Positions 53,830 through 62,632 of a DNA stretch of 64,000 nt are shown one piece after another. The translations under genes and the position numbers were made by a program. Under the pieces are notes generated by a model. The model was not told the origin of the DNA, did not search any database, and was given only the letters and a program-made list of their open reading frames with translations. Every line of letters starts with the position of its first letter. The first letter of the stretch is position 1. The DNA lies in contig NZ_KQ948735.1 in the NCBI RefSeq assembly GCF_001514195.1, positions 733,413-797,412 of the forward strand, written 5' to 3'. The DNA is from Streptomyces griseorubiginosus. Lineage in GTDB: Bacteria > Actinomycetota > Actinomycetes > Streptomycetales > Streptomycetaceae.

Positions 53830-56796
53830 TCACCCGCTCGGCGCCGCCCGGTCCCCGTCCGGCGTCAGAGCGGCCAGCTTCTCGCGCATCGCGCCCGCGT
53901 CCGGATGCCCGAGCCGCTCCAGGATCCGCACCCCCTCCGCCAGCAGGGCGCGGGCCCGGTCCGGCTGCCCCAGGGCCAGCCGGGAGTCGGCAAGCGAGGC
54001 CAGCGTGTGCGCCTCCGCCCAGGGGACCCCGCCCACCTGCCGGAAACGCGCCAGCGCCTCATCGAACGCCGCGACGGCCTCGTCGTGGGCACCGAGATGG
54101 TGCCGGGCGTGCCCGATGCTGTTGAGGACGTGCCCGAGCGTGTAGTCGTCGTCGCGGGCGCGGGCCAGCTCCAGCGCGGTGGCGCAGAACTCCAGCGCCT
54201 CGCGGTGCCGGCCCAGCAACGAGTGGTACCAGCCCAGCCCGTTGAGGATCCAGGACCGCAACCTGCCGTCGCCGTCGGGGCCGAGCAGTTCCAGGGCCTG
54301 CCGGTGGTGGTCGAGGGCGCCCTCCAGATCGCCCTGCACCTCCAGGACCACGCTCAGCTGGCGATGGCTCTCGGTCAGCGCCGGGACGTCGCCCACCTTC
54401 GCGAACAGCTCGATGGCCCGCTCGATGTGCGCCCGCGCGTCACCGGTGCGCTTCGCGTACGACTCGGCCTGGGCCAGGCCCCGGTGGATGTGCGCGAGGG
54501 CGGTCGGATCGCCGAGCCGGTCGGCGGACTGAAGCGCGGTGCGCAGGGTGACGCCCAGCTCGTGCCACAGCCCCTGCCGGCCGAAGTGGTGCTCCACGCA
54601 CCAGGCCAGCTGCCAGGCGTGGACGTCGAAGCCGTGCGCCGACGCCTCCTTCAACACCGTGACCAGGACGGCCCGTTCGGTACCGAACCAGGCCATGGCC
54701 CGCTGCGGGGTGGTGTGCGATTCGCTGTGCACCCCCGGGGACGGTTCGGCCAGGACGATCCGGTCCCGGGTGAGGTCCATGAGCCGGGCGGCGGCGTAGG
54801 CGCTGTGCAGATAGTGGTCGGCCATGCGACGGCGGGCGGCCGTGATCTCGTCGGGGCCGTCCGTCCCGGCGGAGAGCTCGGCGGCGTAGGCGCGCAGCAG
54901 GTCGTGCCAGGCGTAGCGGCCGGGCGCCGGCTCGTCCACGAGATGGGCGTGCACCAGTTCGGCCAGCAGACTCCGCGTGGCGGCCGCGCCGAGACCGGCC
55001 AGACTCGCGGCGGCGGGCAGCGAGACGTCAGGGCCCGGGTGCAGCACCAGCAGCCGGAAGAGCCGGGACGCGGCGGGCGAGAGCGCGTGGTACGACCAGG
55101 ACAGCACGGCCCGTACGTCGGCCGCCTGGTCGGCGTCCGTGAACGCGTCGAGACTGCCGTGCCCCTCGGCGAGTTCGTCCGCGAGCGCGGCGAGCGGGAA
55201 GGCGGTGCGGTCGGCCGCGCGGGCCGCCGCGACCGCCAGGGCCAGCGGCAGCCGCGCGCACAGCTCGACGATCTCGCGCACCGCCTCCGGTTCGGCGGCC
55301 ACCCGTTCGGCGCCCAGGCGGCGCAGCAGCAGGTCGCGGCCCTCGCGCGCGGTCAGCACGTCCAGGCGCAGCGGGCGGGCGCCGTCCACGGCCACCAGTC
55401 CGCCCAGCCGGTTCCGGCTGGTCACGATGACCAGGCAGCCCGGCGCGCCGGGCAGCAGCGGCCGTATCTGACCGGCGTCCCGGGCGTTGTCCAGCAGGAT
55501 CAGCACCCGGCGCCCGGTCAGCACGGTCCGCAGCCGCGCCGCCAACGCGTCCTGATCCTCGGGGAGTTCACGCGGCGGGACCGCCAACGCCTCCAGCAGG
55601 GTGCGCAGCGCCTGGGCGGGCGGGACGGGGGCGCCCACGGGGTCGAAGCCGCGCAGGTTGAGGTAGAGCTGCCCGTCCGGGAAGCGGGGGGCGATCCGAC
55701 GGGCCCAGTGGATGGCGAACGCGGTCTTGCCGACCCCCGCGGTCCCGCCGATCACGACGGTGGCGGAGGGCGCGTCACCCTCCGGGACGAGGGCGGAGGC
55801 CTGTGCCAGCTGGGCCTCCCGTCCGACGAAACCGGGGAGATCGGAGGGGAGTTGGGTGGGGACGGGGCGGGCCGGTCGGTGCGGGGACGGCGGTTGCGGG
55901 GTCGCGGACGGCGCGGGCGTCACGGCGTCCGGGGTCACCGCGTCCGGAGTCACGGCGTTCGGAGTCACGGCGTCCGGGGTCACCGCGTCCGGTGTCGCAC
56001 TGTGCCTGTCCACAGTCGCCGGACCTACGCCGCCCCGGACGGCGAGCAAGTCGCCGTCCCCGCGCAGGATCCGCTCGTAGAGGTGTTGCAGCGCGGGCGC
56101 CGGGTCGACGCCCAGCTCCTCCGCGAGCAGCGTCCGGGCCTCGGCGTACGTCTCCAGCGCGGCGGACTGCCGGCCGGACCGGTAGAGCGCCAGCATCAGC
56201 ATCTCGCGGAACCGCTCGTCCAGCGGATGCCCGGCGACCAGCCCGGCCAACTCGGTCACGACCTGGGCATGTTCGCCCAGTTCGAGCCGTATCCCCAGCA
56301 GGCACTCCAGGGCGGACAGCCGGAGCGCCTCCAGCTGTTCGCGCCGGACCTGCGCGAACTCCCCGCGCACCTCGGACAGCGCGGGACCCCGCCACAGCGC
56401 GAGTGCGTCCCGCAGGTGTACGGCGGCCCCGTGCAAGTCCCCTGCGCGCCTGGCCGGTTCGGCCCGTGCGGTCAGCTCCCGGAAGCCGGCGAGATCGAGG
56501 TCGCCGGGGAGGGCGCGTACGACGTAGGCGTCGCCCACGGACCGGATCAGCGCCGCGTCCTCGCCGAGGGCCCGGCGCAACCGATGCACGTACGTCCGCA
56601 CCGACCCCACCGCGGAGGCCGGCGGAGCGGCCCCCCACAAGGCGTCGACCAACCGGTCCACCGGAACCCGGCCACCCTCGGCCAGCAGCAGCACGGCCAG
56701 CACCGCCCGCTGCCGCGGCGGCCCGAGGTCCACCTCGACCGCGCCACGCCACGCGCTGACCGGCCCCAGCACCGCGAACCGAACCTGCTCCCGCAC
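53830..56796 (-). CDS. AfsR/SARP-type regulator with NB-ARC and TPR domains
   Basis: Product of 988 residues. An OmpR-like winged helix (VRFAVLGPVSAWRG, PPRQRAVLAVLLLAEGG, YVHRLRRALGE) and BTAD domain occupy 1-255. A linker with TPDAV pentapeptides leads to an NB-ARC ATPase (Walker A GTAGVGKT near 355, RVLILLDNA Walker B, LPLAL motif), then a long helical region ending in TPR repeats (FCATALELARARDDDYTLGHVLNSIGHA). AfsR-type proteins activate secondary metabolism. Located upstream of the sigma gene and on the same strand, it may influence the T7SS island. The GTG at 56796 has GGGGAGAG 7 nt upstream. Confidence 0.9.
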   Translation of the reverse strand: MREQVRFAVLGPVSAWRGAVEVDLGPPRQRAVLAVLLLAEGGRVPVDRLVDALWGAAPPASAVGSVRTYVHRLRRALGEDAALIRSVGDAYVVRALPGDLDLAGFRELTARAEPARRAGDLHGAAVHLRDALALWRGPALSEVRGEFAQVRREQLEALRLSALECLLGIRLELGEHAQVVTELAGLVAGHPLDERFREMLMLALYRSGRQSAALETYAEARTLLAEELGVDPAPALQHLYERILRGDGDLLAVRGGVGPATVDRHSATPDAVTPDAVTPNAVTPDAVTPDAVTPAPSATPQPPSPHRPARPVPTQLPSDLPGFVGREAQLAQASALVPEGDAPSATVVIGGTAGVGKTAFAIHWARRIAPRFPDGQLYLNLRGFDPVGAPVPPAQALRTLLEALAVPPRELPEDQDALAARLRTVLTGRRVLILLDNARDAGQIRPLLPGAPGCLVIVTSRNRLGGLVAVDGARPLRLDVLTAREGRDLLLRRLGAERVAAEPEAVREIVELCARLPLALAVAAARAADRTAFPLAALADELAEGHGSLDAFTDADQAADVRAVLSWSYHALSPAASRLFRLLVLHPGPDVSLPAAASLAGLGAAATRSLLAELVHAHLVDEPAPGRYAWHDLLRAYAAELSAGTDGPDEITAARRRMADHYLHSAYAAARLMDLTRDRIVLAEPSPGVHSESHTTPQRAMAWFGTERAVLVTVLKEASAHGFDVHAWQLAWCVEHHFGRQGLWHELGVTLRTALQSADRLGDPTALAHIHRGLAQAESYAKRTGDARAHIERAIELFAKVGDVPALTESHRQLSVVLEVQGDLEGALDHHRQALELLGPDGDGRLRSWILNGLGWYHSLLGRHREALEFCATALELARARDDDYTLGHVLNSIGHARHHLGAHDEAVAAFDEALARFRQVGGVPWAEAHTLASLADSRLALGQPDRARALLAEGVRILERLGHPDAGAMREKLAALTPDGDRAAPSG
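55921..55995. repeat. Five 15-bp tandem repeats encoding a TPDAV linker
   Basis: Five 15-bp units (CACGGCGTCCGGGGT type) at 55921-55995 lie in frame in the linker between the BTAD and NB-ARC parts of the SARP-type protein and encode TPDAV with one TPNAV. Copy number may vary between strains without breaking the frame. Confidence 0.85.
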
Positions 56797-56929
56797 CTCA
56801 GAACTCTCCCCGCCGACACAGACCCCCCGGCACGGACTCTTCACATCCCACTTGGAAGGGACTTGGAGCCGGCTTGGACACGGTGCGCTGCTGCGGGCCA
56901 CCTCCCGAGTTACGGCATCCGGGCGCCCC

Positions 56930-57268
56930 ATGCCGTCCCACCCGCCCCGCAGCGACGGCAGGGCACCTCTGCCCGACCCCGTCGAGCGCGCCCGGTTGCG
57001 CCGAGCGTGGCAACTCACCCACGACCAGGTCACCGCGGCGACGGTGCGTTCCTGGGATAGCCACGCGGCGTCGACCCCTGGGGCGGCATGGATGTCACGC
57101 ACAGTTTCGCGAGTCGGGCGGCGAGCGGATGCTCGGCGAGACGGCCGACCGGCAGGCGGCCATGACCGGACCTACGGAGGCGCCGTGCTCCCGGCCGTTC
57201 GCCTGCTGGCCGGAGAAATCATCGACCGGGACCCATCCGCGCGGGCGGCGGCAACGGATTACCGGTGA
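56930..57268 (+). pseudogene. Remnant of a helix-turn-helix regulator gene
   Basis: The frame starting at 56930 reads LPDPVERARLRRAWQLTHDQV directly into TAATVRSW. In intact streptomycete helix-turn-helix proteins of this type a short stretch like AAAFGV comes between these halves, so the turn of the DNA-binding motif appears deleted. Downstream residues do not resemble a domain. With no ribosome site, this looks like decayed coding sequence. The flanking 56797-56929 and 57269-57395 show nothing else. Confidence 0.45.
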
Positions 57269-57395
57269 GGGATACAGGAGCGGTGTCCTGGGCCGTCGTC
57301 CGTTCTGCTGGGACGCACTGTCGGACGACGGCCACCTCCCGCCACGACAGCCGACCGGCCGCGTGAGCACCGGTCGCCGTGCGAAGACGCCGTGT

Positions 57396-58520
57396 TCACT
57401 CCACGATCGCCATCCCGTGATCCGTCGAGTTCAACCGCCGCCCACCGTCCCCCGTGCACGTCACGATGTCCTCGATGCGTACCCCGAAGCGCCCCGGCAG
57501 GTACACCCCCGGCTCGATCGAGAAGCACATGCCGGGGACCAGCGGGGTGTCCTCGCCCTCGATCATGTACGGCGGCTCGTGCGTGGTGACGCCGATGCCG
57601 TGGCCGGTGCGGTGCACGAAGTACTCGCCGTAGCCGGCGTCCTCGATCACCCGGCGGGCCCGGCGGTCGATCTCCTGGCAGGGGACCCCGGGGGCGACCG
57701 CCTCGAAGGCCGCCTGCTGGGCCGTACGGACGAGGTCGTGCACCGCGCGTTCCTCCGCGCTGGGTTCGCCCACGTGGATCGTGCGGGTGGTGTCGGAGCC
57801 GTAGCCGTCCTTGAGGCCGCCGAAGTCGAGGACGACCGTGTCGCCACGCTCGATCACGCGGTCACCCGCCTCGTGGTGCGGGTTGGCGCCGTTCGGGCCG
57901 GAGCCGACGACCGTGAAGTCGACCTGGCTGTGGCCGTGCCGGCGGAGGAGTCCGGCCAGGTCAGCGGCGACCTCCTTCTCACGACGGCCCGCGAAACGGA
58001 CCGACAGGATCTCCTCGTACGCCGCGTCCGCCGCCGCTCCCGCCGCCGCGAGCCGGGCCACCTCGTGCTCGTCCTTCACCGCGCGCAGCATCGGCAGGAC
58101 GACGGTCAGCGGACGGTAGGTGGTCAGGGGGAGCGCCTCCTGGAGGCCGAGCAGGTGCAGGGCCCAGGTCACGTCGGAGACGCCGTAGCGGCCGTTGGGC
58201 AGGAGGAGTCCGGTGGCGGCCGCGTACGGGTCCTGGCCGTCGCGCCAGTCGGAGATCCGCAGCGCGCCCGCGCCCGGGGCGGCCTCCGCATCGGCGCGTT
58301 CCAGGGACGGGACCAGCAGGCGGGGCTCGGAGCGGGGTGTGAGGACGAGGAGGGTGAGGCGCTCCGTGATCGCGGTGGGCCGGTAGCCGCACAGCCACAC
58401 CAGGTCGGGACCCGGCGTCACCAGCAGCCCGGCCAGGCCCGCCTCGGCCGCGTCCCTGGCCGCCCGGGTCATACGGGCCGCGTAGTCACCTTCGGTGAAG
58501 GGGGCGGGGGTGTCGTTCAT
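57396..58520 (-). CDS. Xaa-Pro aminopeptidase-like M24 metallopeptidase
   Basis: Product of 374 residues. The creatinase-like N-terminal domain (GLLVTPGPDLVWLCGYRP) is followed by the pita-bread M24 domain with metal-ligand motifs VVLDFGG, GSDTTRT, HRTGHGIGVTTHE, CFSIEPGVY and RIEDIV. Length and motifs fit aminopeptidase P/prolidase proteins, which hydrolyse the bond before or after proline in cytoplasmic peptides using two metal ions. The ATG at 58520 has GAGGAG 4 nt upstream. It stands alone on the minus strand and seems unrelated to the T7SS island. Confidence 0.9.
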   Translation of the reverse strand: MNDTPAPFTEGDYAARMTRAARDAAEAGLAGLLVTPGPDLVWLCGYRPTAITERLTLLVLTPRSEPRLLVPSLERADAEAAPGAGALRISDWRDGQDPYAAATGLLLPNGRYGVSDVTWALHLLGLQEALPLTTYRPLTVVLPMLRAVKDEHEVARLAAAGAAADAAYEEILSVRFAGRREKEVAADLAGLLRRHGHSQVDFTVVGSGPNGANPHHEAGDRVIERGDTVVLDFGGLKDGYGSDTTRTIHVGEPSAEERAVHDLVRTAQQAAFEAVAPGVPCQEIDRRARRVIEDAGYGEYFVHRTGHGIGVTTHEPPYMIEGEDTPLVPGMCFSIEPGVYLPGRFGVRIEDIVTCTGDGGRRLNSTDHGMAIVE

Positions 58521-58601
58521 GAGGCTCCTCGGGCCGGGGTCGCGGGGTCGCCGTCCGTTCATCGTCCGAGGTGCGGGGCACGGGACGCCTGAGGGCTTAC
58601 G

Positions 58602-58621
58602 CCGAACGGGTGAACGTTCGG
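58602..58621. terminator. Candidate terminator after the MazG-like gene
   Basis: A 7-bp perfect stem (CCGAACG / CGTTCGG) with a 6-nt loop lies about 78 bp beyond the stop of the minus-strand MazG-like gene and upstream of the M24 gene. Confidence 0.4.
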
Positions 58622-58698
58622 GTCGGCGGGAGCCGGTGATCCGGTCCTCCTCCGACTGCCCCACGACCACCCCTCAAGGGCTACCGGCTTCAGCAGGT

Positions 58699-59046
58699 TC
58701 ACCGCGCCTGACGAGGGCCCAGCGAGCGGTCCGTGACCCGGGCCAGGTGCGCCATGAACGTCTCGCGGGTGTCCGGGGTGAGGGTGCGCAGCGCCACCAG
58801 CGCGGTGATCACCACGTCGCACAACTCGGCCTCGACGTCCTCCCAGGTGTGGGTGACGCCCTTGCGCGGGTTCTGGCCGACCGCCCCGATGACGGCCTCG
58901 GCGACCTCCCCGACCTCCTCGGACAGCTTCAGCATCCGCAGCAGCAGCCCTTCCCGCCCGCGCACCGGCTGTCCCGCCTCCAGCCAGGCCCACAGATCGT
59001 CGACGGACTTCCAGAGATCCGGAGAGGGGGTGCCGTGATCACTCAT
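58699..59046 (-). CDS. MazG-like NTP pyrophosphohydrolase family protein
   Basis: Product of 115 residues. The helical MazG-type core is present: LKLSEEVGEVAEAVIGAVG and VEAELCDVVITALVAL carry the acidic E-x-x-E and E-x-x-D metal ligands. Relatives hydrolyse nucleoside triphosphates to monophosphates, often for housecleaning. The ATG at 59046 is the natural start for the family, but its ribosome site is poor. Confidence 0.8.
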   Translation of the reverse strand: MSDHGTPSPDLWKSVDDLWAWLEAGQPVRGREGLLLRMLKLSEEVGEVAEAVIGAVGQNPRKGVTHTWEDVEAELCDVVITALVALRTLTPDTRETFMAHLARVTDRSLGPRQAR

Positions 59047-59754
59047 GCGGAGCAGCTTGTCACGGCGTGGGCCCGTCCCGACTCGTCCCCGGACAGCGGC
59101 CCGGCTCTTCACGGGGGTGCGCCCGGCCCGTGGTGGGAGCCGCGCCCGTTTGGTGAGGGGATCACGCTCCTCGCCGGACGGCGCCGGGGTACCCGCTGAG
59201 CTCCTCGGCCACTGGCCGTACAGAACTGGCCGGCCTTCTCTGCGAGCGGCCCGGTTTCCGCCCACGACCGCGCCCGGGGGTCGCTCATGGCCTCGCACTG
59301 GATCGCGCTCTGCCCGCCATCCGGACTGCCCAGCGCACTCACTGGACCTCGCCCGGATCGCGTCCCGCGCTAGAGAGGATCGCGCCCAGCCCCCTCACCG
59401 ACGTCCGTCCGGCCAATCACCGACCTCGTCCAGCTCTCGCCCGGATCGCGTCCCGCTCCACACGGGACTGCGCCCAGCCCACTCACCGAACCCGCTCGGC
59501 TCTTCGCCGAAACGCCCGGCCCGCTTGGTTCCTTGCCGAACCGCGGGGCACTCTCGGGAGCCGCCCGGCCGCTCGCCGAACGTGTACGGCCCCTCGCCGG
59601 ACCGCCGGACCGCCGGACCGCCGGACCGCCGGACCGCCGGACCGCCGGACCGCCGGACCGCCGGACCGCCGGCCACGCATGCACCCCGCCCGGCCACTCA
59701 ACGCCCCCGGCGCCCCGCCGAACCATCCATCACTCGCCGAACCCCACCCTCTAT
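59047..59754. other. 708-bp repeat-rich region without a supported gene
   Basis: Open frames exist on both strands but have no domain, no ribosome site and run through short repeats. An imperfect direct repeat of roughly 96-bp period (CTCGCCCGGATCGCGTCCCG at about 59347 and 59443) and an 8-bp microsatellite (59601-59672) are the only structures seen. Confidence 0.6.
59601..59672. repeat. Nine tandem copies of ACCGCCGG
   Basis: Perfect 8-bp microsatellite, 72 bp long, with one partial unit before it. The unit is not a multiple of three, so length changes would shift any frame, which argues against coding. Confidence 0.95.
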
Positions 59755-60333
59755 CTACTGCTCGCCGTACAACGCCTCCTGCTCCTCGAACAACGCCTCC
59801 TGCGTGTCGTCGGACTGCCCCTCCTTCTCCCGGAGCCGGCGGCCGCGCAGGCCGACGACCGCCGCCGTGGCCAGGCCGGTCACCGCGAGGGCCGCCGGGA
59901 CCATCCAGCCGCGGTTGACCGTGTGGCCGAGGGCGTGGTCGAGTGAGAGGCGGCCGGGGCCCGTCACCGCGAGGCCCGCCGCCGTGAGACCGAGCGTGGC
60001 CGCGTACTCGTAGCCGCCGCCCGTGTTGAAGAAGCCATTGGGCGCGTGCACGGCGGACGCGCCGGCCATCGCGCCGGCCGCCGCCGCACCCGCGGCCGGG
60101 GTCGCAAGACCCAGCGCGAGCAGCGTGCCGCCGCCCGCCTCGGCCAGCCCGGCCGCCGTCGCGCTCGCCCGGCCCGGCGCGTACCCGACCGACTCCATGA
60201 ACTGCCCGGTCCCCTCGATGCCGCCCCCGCCGAACCAGCCGAGCAGTTTCTGCGCGCCGTGGGCGGCCAGCACACCCCCGGTCCCCAGCCGGAGCAGCAG
60301 CAGGCCCAGATCACGTCGGTCGTAAGCGGTCAC
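59755..60333 (-). CDS. DoxX-family membrane protein
   Basis: Product of 192 residues with four hydrophobic helices. The DoxX pattern LGLLLLRLGTGGVLAAHGAQKLLGWFGGGG near the N-terminus and GLAEAGGGTLLALGLATP are typical; the C-terminal tail is acidic (EALFEEQEALYGEQ). DoxX proteins are small quinone-related or redox-associated membrane proteins of mostly unknown role. The GTG at 60333 has GGGAG 5 nt upstream; an upstream extension is not supported. It is divergent from the SnoaL-like gene across 132 bp. Confidence 0.85.
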   Translation of the reverse strand: MTAYDRRDLGLLLLRLGTGGVLAAHGAQKLLGWFGGGGIEGTGQFMESVGYAPGRASATAAGLAEAGGGTLLALGLATPAAGAAAAGAMAGASAVHAPNGFFNTGGGYEYAATLGLTAAGLAVTGPGRLSLDHALGHTVNRGWMVPAALAVTGLATAAVVGLRGRRLREKEGQSDDTQEALFEEQEALYGEQ

Positions 60334-60465
60334 GATGACTCCCAGCACGAGATGCGGAACGGGACCCCCCTCGCGTTTCCACCGTCGCACCGCTCACACC
60401 TGCCCGGAAGACCCGCGCGGCCGTTCGGGTGGCGGCCCCGCACCCGCGGTGTGAGTCTGACTGGC

Positions 60466-60792
60466 ATGACGATTCAGACAGCCAAGCTCAGCGACCCGGC
60501 CGTCCGCGCCTTCGTCTCCGCCGTCAACGCCCATGACCGCGAGGCCTTCCTGGCACTGCTCGCGCCCGGCGCGACCATGGCGGACGACGGCCGCGACCGC
60601 GACCTCGACGACTGGATCGACCGGGAGATCTTCTCCTCCCGCGGCCACATGGACGTCGACAACGAGTCCCGGGGCGGCCGCGACCTCGTCGCCCGCTACA
60701 GCAACGACACCTGGGGCGAGATGCGCACCAAGTGGCACTTCGAGGTCGGGGAGGACGGCCGGATCTCCCGCTTCGAGACCGGCCAGGCGTAA
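60466..60792 (+). CDS. SnoaL-like/NTF2-fold protein
   Basis: Product of 108 residues. VRAFVSAVNAHDREAFLALLAPGATMADDGRDRDLDDWIDREIF and the closing strands (WHFEVGEDGRISRFETGQ) match SnoaL-like NTF2-fold proteins. These small cone-shaped proteins act as enzymes or ligand binders; no specific function can be given. The ribosome site is weak. It is followed 40 bp later by the aldo/keto reductase gene. Confidence 0.78.
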   Translation: MTIQTAKLSDPAVRAFVSAVNAHDREAFLALLAPGATMADDGRDRDLDDWIDREIFSSRGHMDVDNESRGGRDLVARYSNDTWGEMRTKWHFEVGEDGRISRFETGQA

Positions 60793-60795
60793 CGC

Positions 60796-60832
60796 TTGCC
60801 CTCGTGTGCGCTCCAACTCCTAGTCTCCGGCC
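60796..60832 (+). promoter_or_regulatory. Possible leaderless promoter of the aldo/keto reductase gene
   Basis: TTGCCC (60796) and TAGTCT (60821-60826) are separated by 19 nt, and the ATG starts 6 nt after the -10. No ribosome site lies before the ATG. This layout fits leaderless transcription, frequent in Streptomyces. Confidence 0.35.
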
Positions 60833-61813
60833 ATGGAGACCAACAGGACACTCGGCCGCAGTGGCATCGAAGTGAGCGCGCTCGGCTTCGGCTGCTGGGC
60901 CATCGGCGGTGAATGGCAGAGCAGCGAGGGGCAGCCCCTCGGCTGGGGCAAGGTGGACGACGAGGAGTCCGTACGGGCGGTGCGGCGCGCCCTCGACCTC
61001 GGCGTCACCTTCTTCGACACGGCGGACGTCTACGGCACCGGGCACAGCGAGCGCGTCCTCGGCCGTGCCCTCGGCAAGCGCCGGGACGACGTCGTCCTCG
61101 CCACCAAGTGGGGCAACGTCTTCGACGAGGAGACCCGCACCCTCCTCGGCACGGACGACACCCCCGCCCACGCCCGCCGCGCCCTCACCGCCTCCCTGGA
61201 CCGCCTCGGCACCGACCGCATCGACCTCTACCAGCTCCACATCTCCGACGCGGACCCCGGGCGCGCGGCCGAACTCCGCGACACCTGCGAGGAGTTCGTG
61301 CGCGAGGGCCTGATCCGCGCCTACGCCTGGAGCACCGACGACCCGGCCCGCGCCGCCGTCTTCGCCGAGGGGGAGCACTGCGCGGCCGTACAGCACGCGC
61401 TGAACGTGATGCAGGACGCCCCCGACCTGCTCGCCCTGTGCGAGGAGTCCGACCTGGCGAGCATCAACCGAAGCCCCCTGGCCATGGGACTGCTGGCCGG
61501 CAAGCGTCAGGGCCCCCAGGACACGGGCGACATCCGCAGCAAGCCCCCGGCGTGGCTGCCGGGCTTCGGCAACGGTGCGACCGCCGACCCGGAGTGGCTG
61601 CGGAGGATCGACGCGCTGAAGGACATCCTCACCAGCGAGGGCCGAACCCTCGCGCAGGGAGCCCTGGCCTGGATCTGGGCCCGCAGCCCACGGACCGTTC
61701 CGATCCCGGGCTTCCGCTCGGTGACCCAGGCGGAGCAGAACGCGGGAGCGATGGAGAAAGGACCGCTCACCGCCGACCAGTTGACCGAGGTCGACCGCAT
61801 TCTCGGCCGGTGA
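60833..61813 (+). CDS. Aldo/keto reductase
   Basis: Product of 326 residues, a full-length TIM-barrel AKR. GFGCWAIGG opens the barrel; the catalytic tetrad is visible as Asp and Tyr in FFDTADVYG, Lys in VVLATKWGN and His in LYQLHISD. The NADP(H)-binding end is IPGFRSVTQAEQNAGA. It reduces carbonyl compounds in the cytoplasm; the substrate is unknown. It ends before a bidirectional hairpin shared with the convergent ABC gene. Confidence 0.92.
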   Translation: METNRTLGRSGIEVSALGFGCWAIGGEWQSSEGQPLGWGKVDDEESVRAVRRALDLGVTFFDTADVYGTGHSERVLGRALGKRRDDVVLATKWGNVFDEETRTLLGTDDTPAHARRALTASLDRLGTDRIDLYQLHISDADPGRAAELRDTCEEFVREGLIRAYAWSTDDPARAAVFAEGEHCAAVQHALNVMQDAPDLLALCEESDLASINRSPLAMGLLAGKRQGPQDTGDIRSKPPAWLPGFGNGATADPEWLRRIDALKDILTSEGRTLAQGALAWIWARSPRTVPIPGFRSVTQAEQNAGAMEKGPLTADQLTEVDRILGR

Positions 61814-61825
61814 GCGGAAGCGCCC

Positions 61826-61861
61826 TTCAGGGGCGCGGGGAACTGCGCGACCAGCCCCCAC
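61826..61861. terminator. 36-bp hairpin element, copy 2 (AKR/ABC convergent gap)
   Basis: Identical to 48373-48408. It lies 13 bp after the aldo/keto reductase stop and 19 bp from the ABC ATPase stop on the other strand, so it can serve both genes as a terminator. Confidence 0.7.
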
Positions 61862-61879
61862 GCGCCCGCGGCCGAACGA

Positions 61880-62578
61880 CTAGTGCGGCGCGTAGGACTG
61901 AGGCTGCTGCTCGGTCAGCGTGATCCGCCCCGCCTTGATGGTGGCCAGCCGCGGTGCCCGCCGGGCGATCGACGAGTCATGCGTGACCATGATGAACGTC
62001 AGCCCGTACTCGTGCCACAAGCCCTCCAGCAGCGCCATGATCTCGTCCCGCATGGACTCGTCGAGATTGCCGGTCGGCTCGTCGGCCAGCAGTACCTTCG
62101 GCTTCTTCACCAACGCCCGTGCGATCGCGACCCGTTGCTGCTGGCCGCCGGACAACTCCGAGGGCGCGTGCGTGAGTCGCTCACCGAGCCCCACGGACCG
62201 CAGCGCCTCCGCCGCCCGCTCCCGCCGTTCGGCCGGCCGGACTCCGAGCGGGACCAGCGCGGTCTCGACGTTCTCCTGGGCGGTGAGTGTCGGGATGAGG
62301 TTGAACGACTGGAAGATGATGCCGATCTTCTCGGCCCGCAGCCGCGTCAGCCTGGCCTCGCCGATCCGCGCGAGGTCGACGCCGTCCAGCTCGACGCTGC
62401 CCTCGGTCGGCCGGTCGAGGCCGCCGATCATCTGGAGCAGCGTGGACTTGCCGCCGCCGGTGGGGCCCTGGATGACCAGCTGGTCGCCGTCCTCGATGGT
62501 GAGGTCGACACCGCGCAGGGCCTCCACAGTCTCCTTGCCGCGGGTGTAGCGCTTGGTGACGCCCGTGAGTCTGTACAT
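61880..62578 (-). CDS. MacB/LolD-type ABC transporter ATP-binding protein
   Basis: Product of 232 residues. Complete ABC cassette: Walker A GPTGGGKST, Q-loop FQSFNLIPTLTAQENV, signature LSGGQQQRVAIARAL, Walker B VLLADEPTGNLD and the switch His in MVTHD. The LTAQENV stretch after the Q-loop and DEPTGNLD are typical of the MacB/LolD class, which drives FtsX-type permeases in export or mechanotransmission rather than uptake. GGAG lies 5 nt before the ATG. It follows the permease gene by about 55 bp. Confidence 0.92.
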   Translation of the reverse strand: MYRLTGVTKRYTRGKETVEALRGVDLTIEDGDQLVIQGPTGGGKSTLLQMIGGLDRPTEGSVELDGVDLARIGEARLTRLRAEKIGIIFQSFNLIPTLTAQENVETALVPLGVRPAERRERAAEALRSVGLGERLTHAPSELSGGQQQRVAIARALVKKPKVLLADEPTGNLDESMRDEIMALLEGLWHEYGLTFIMVTHDSSIARRAPRLATIKAGRITLTEQQPQSYAPH

Positions 62579-62632
62579 GAGAGCTCCGTTGAGAAGTGCG
62601 TAGCGGAAGTGCGTGGCGAGGAAGTGAGGTTG

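Noticed and set aside
59045..60013. Open frame on the + strand with PPDRRTAG repeats
   Set aside because: The repeat is the translation of an 8-bp microsatellite and is open in several frames; it also runs antisense into the DoxX gene.
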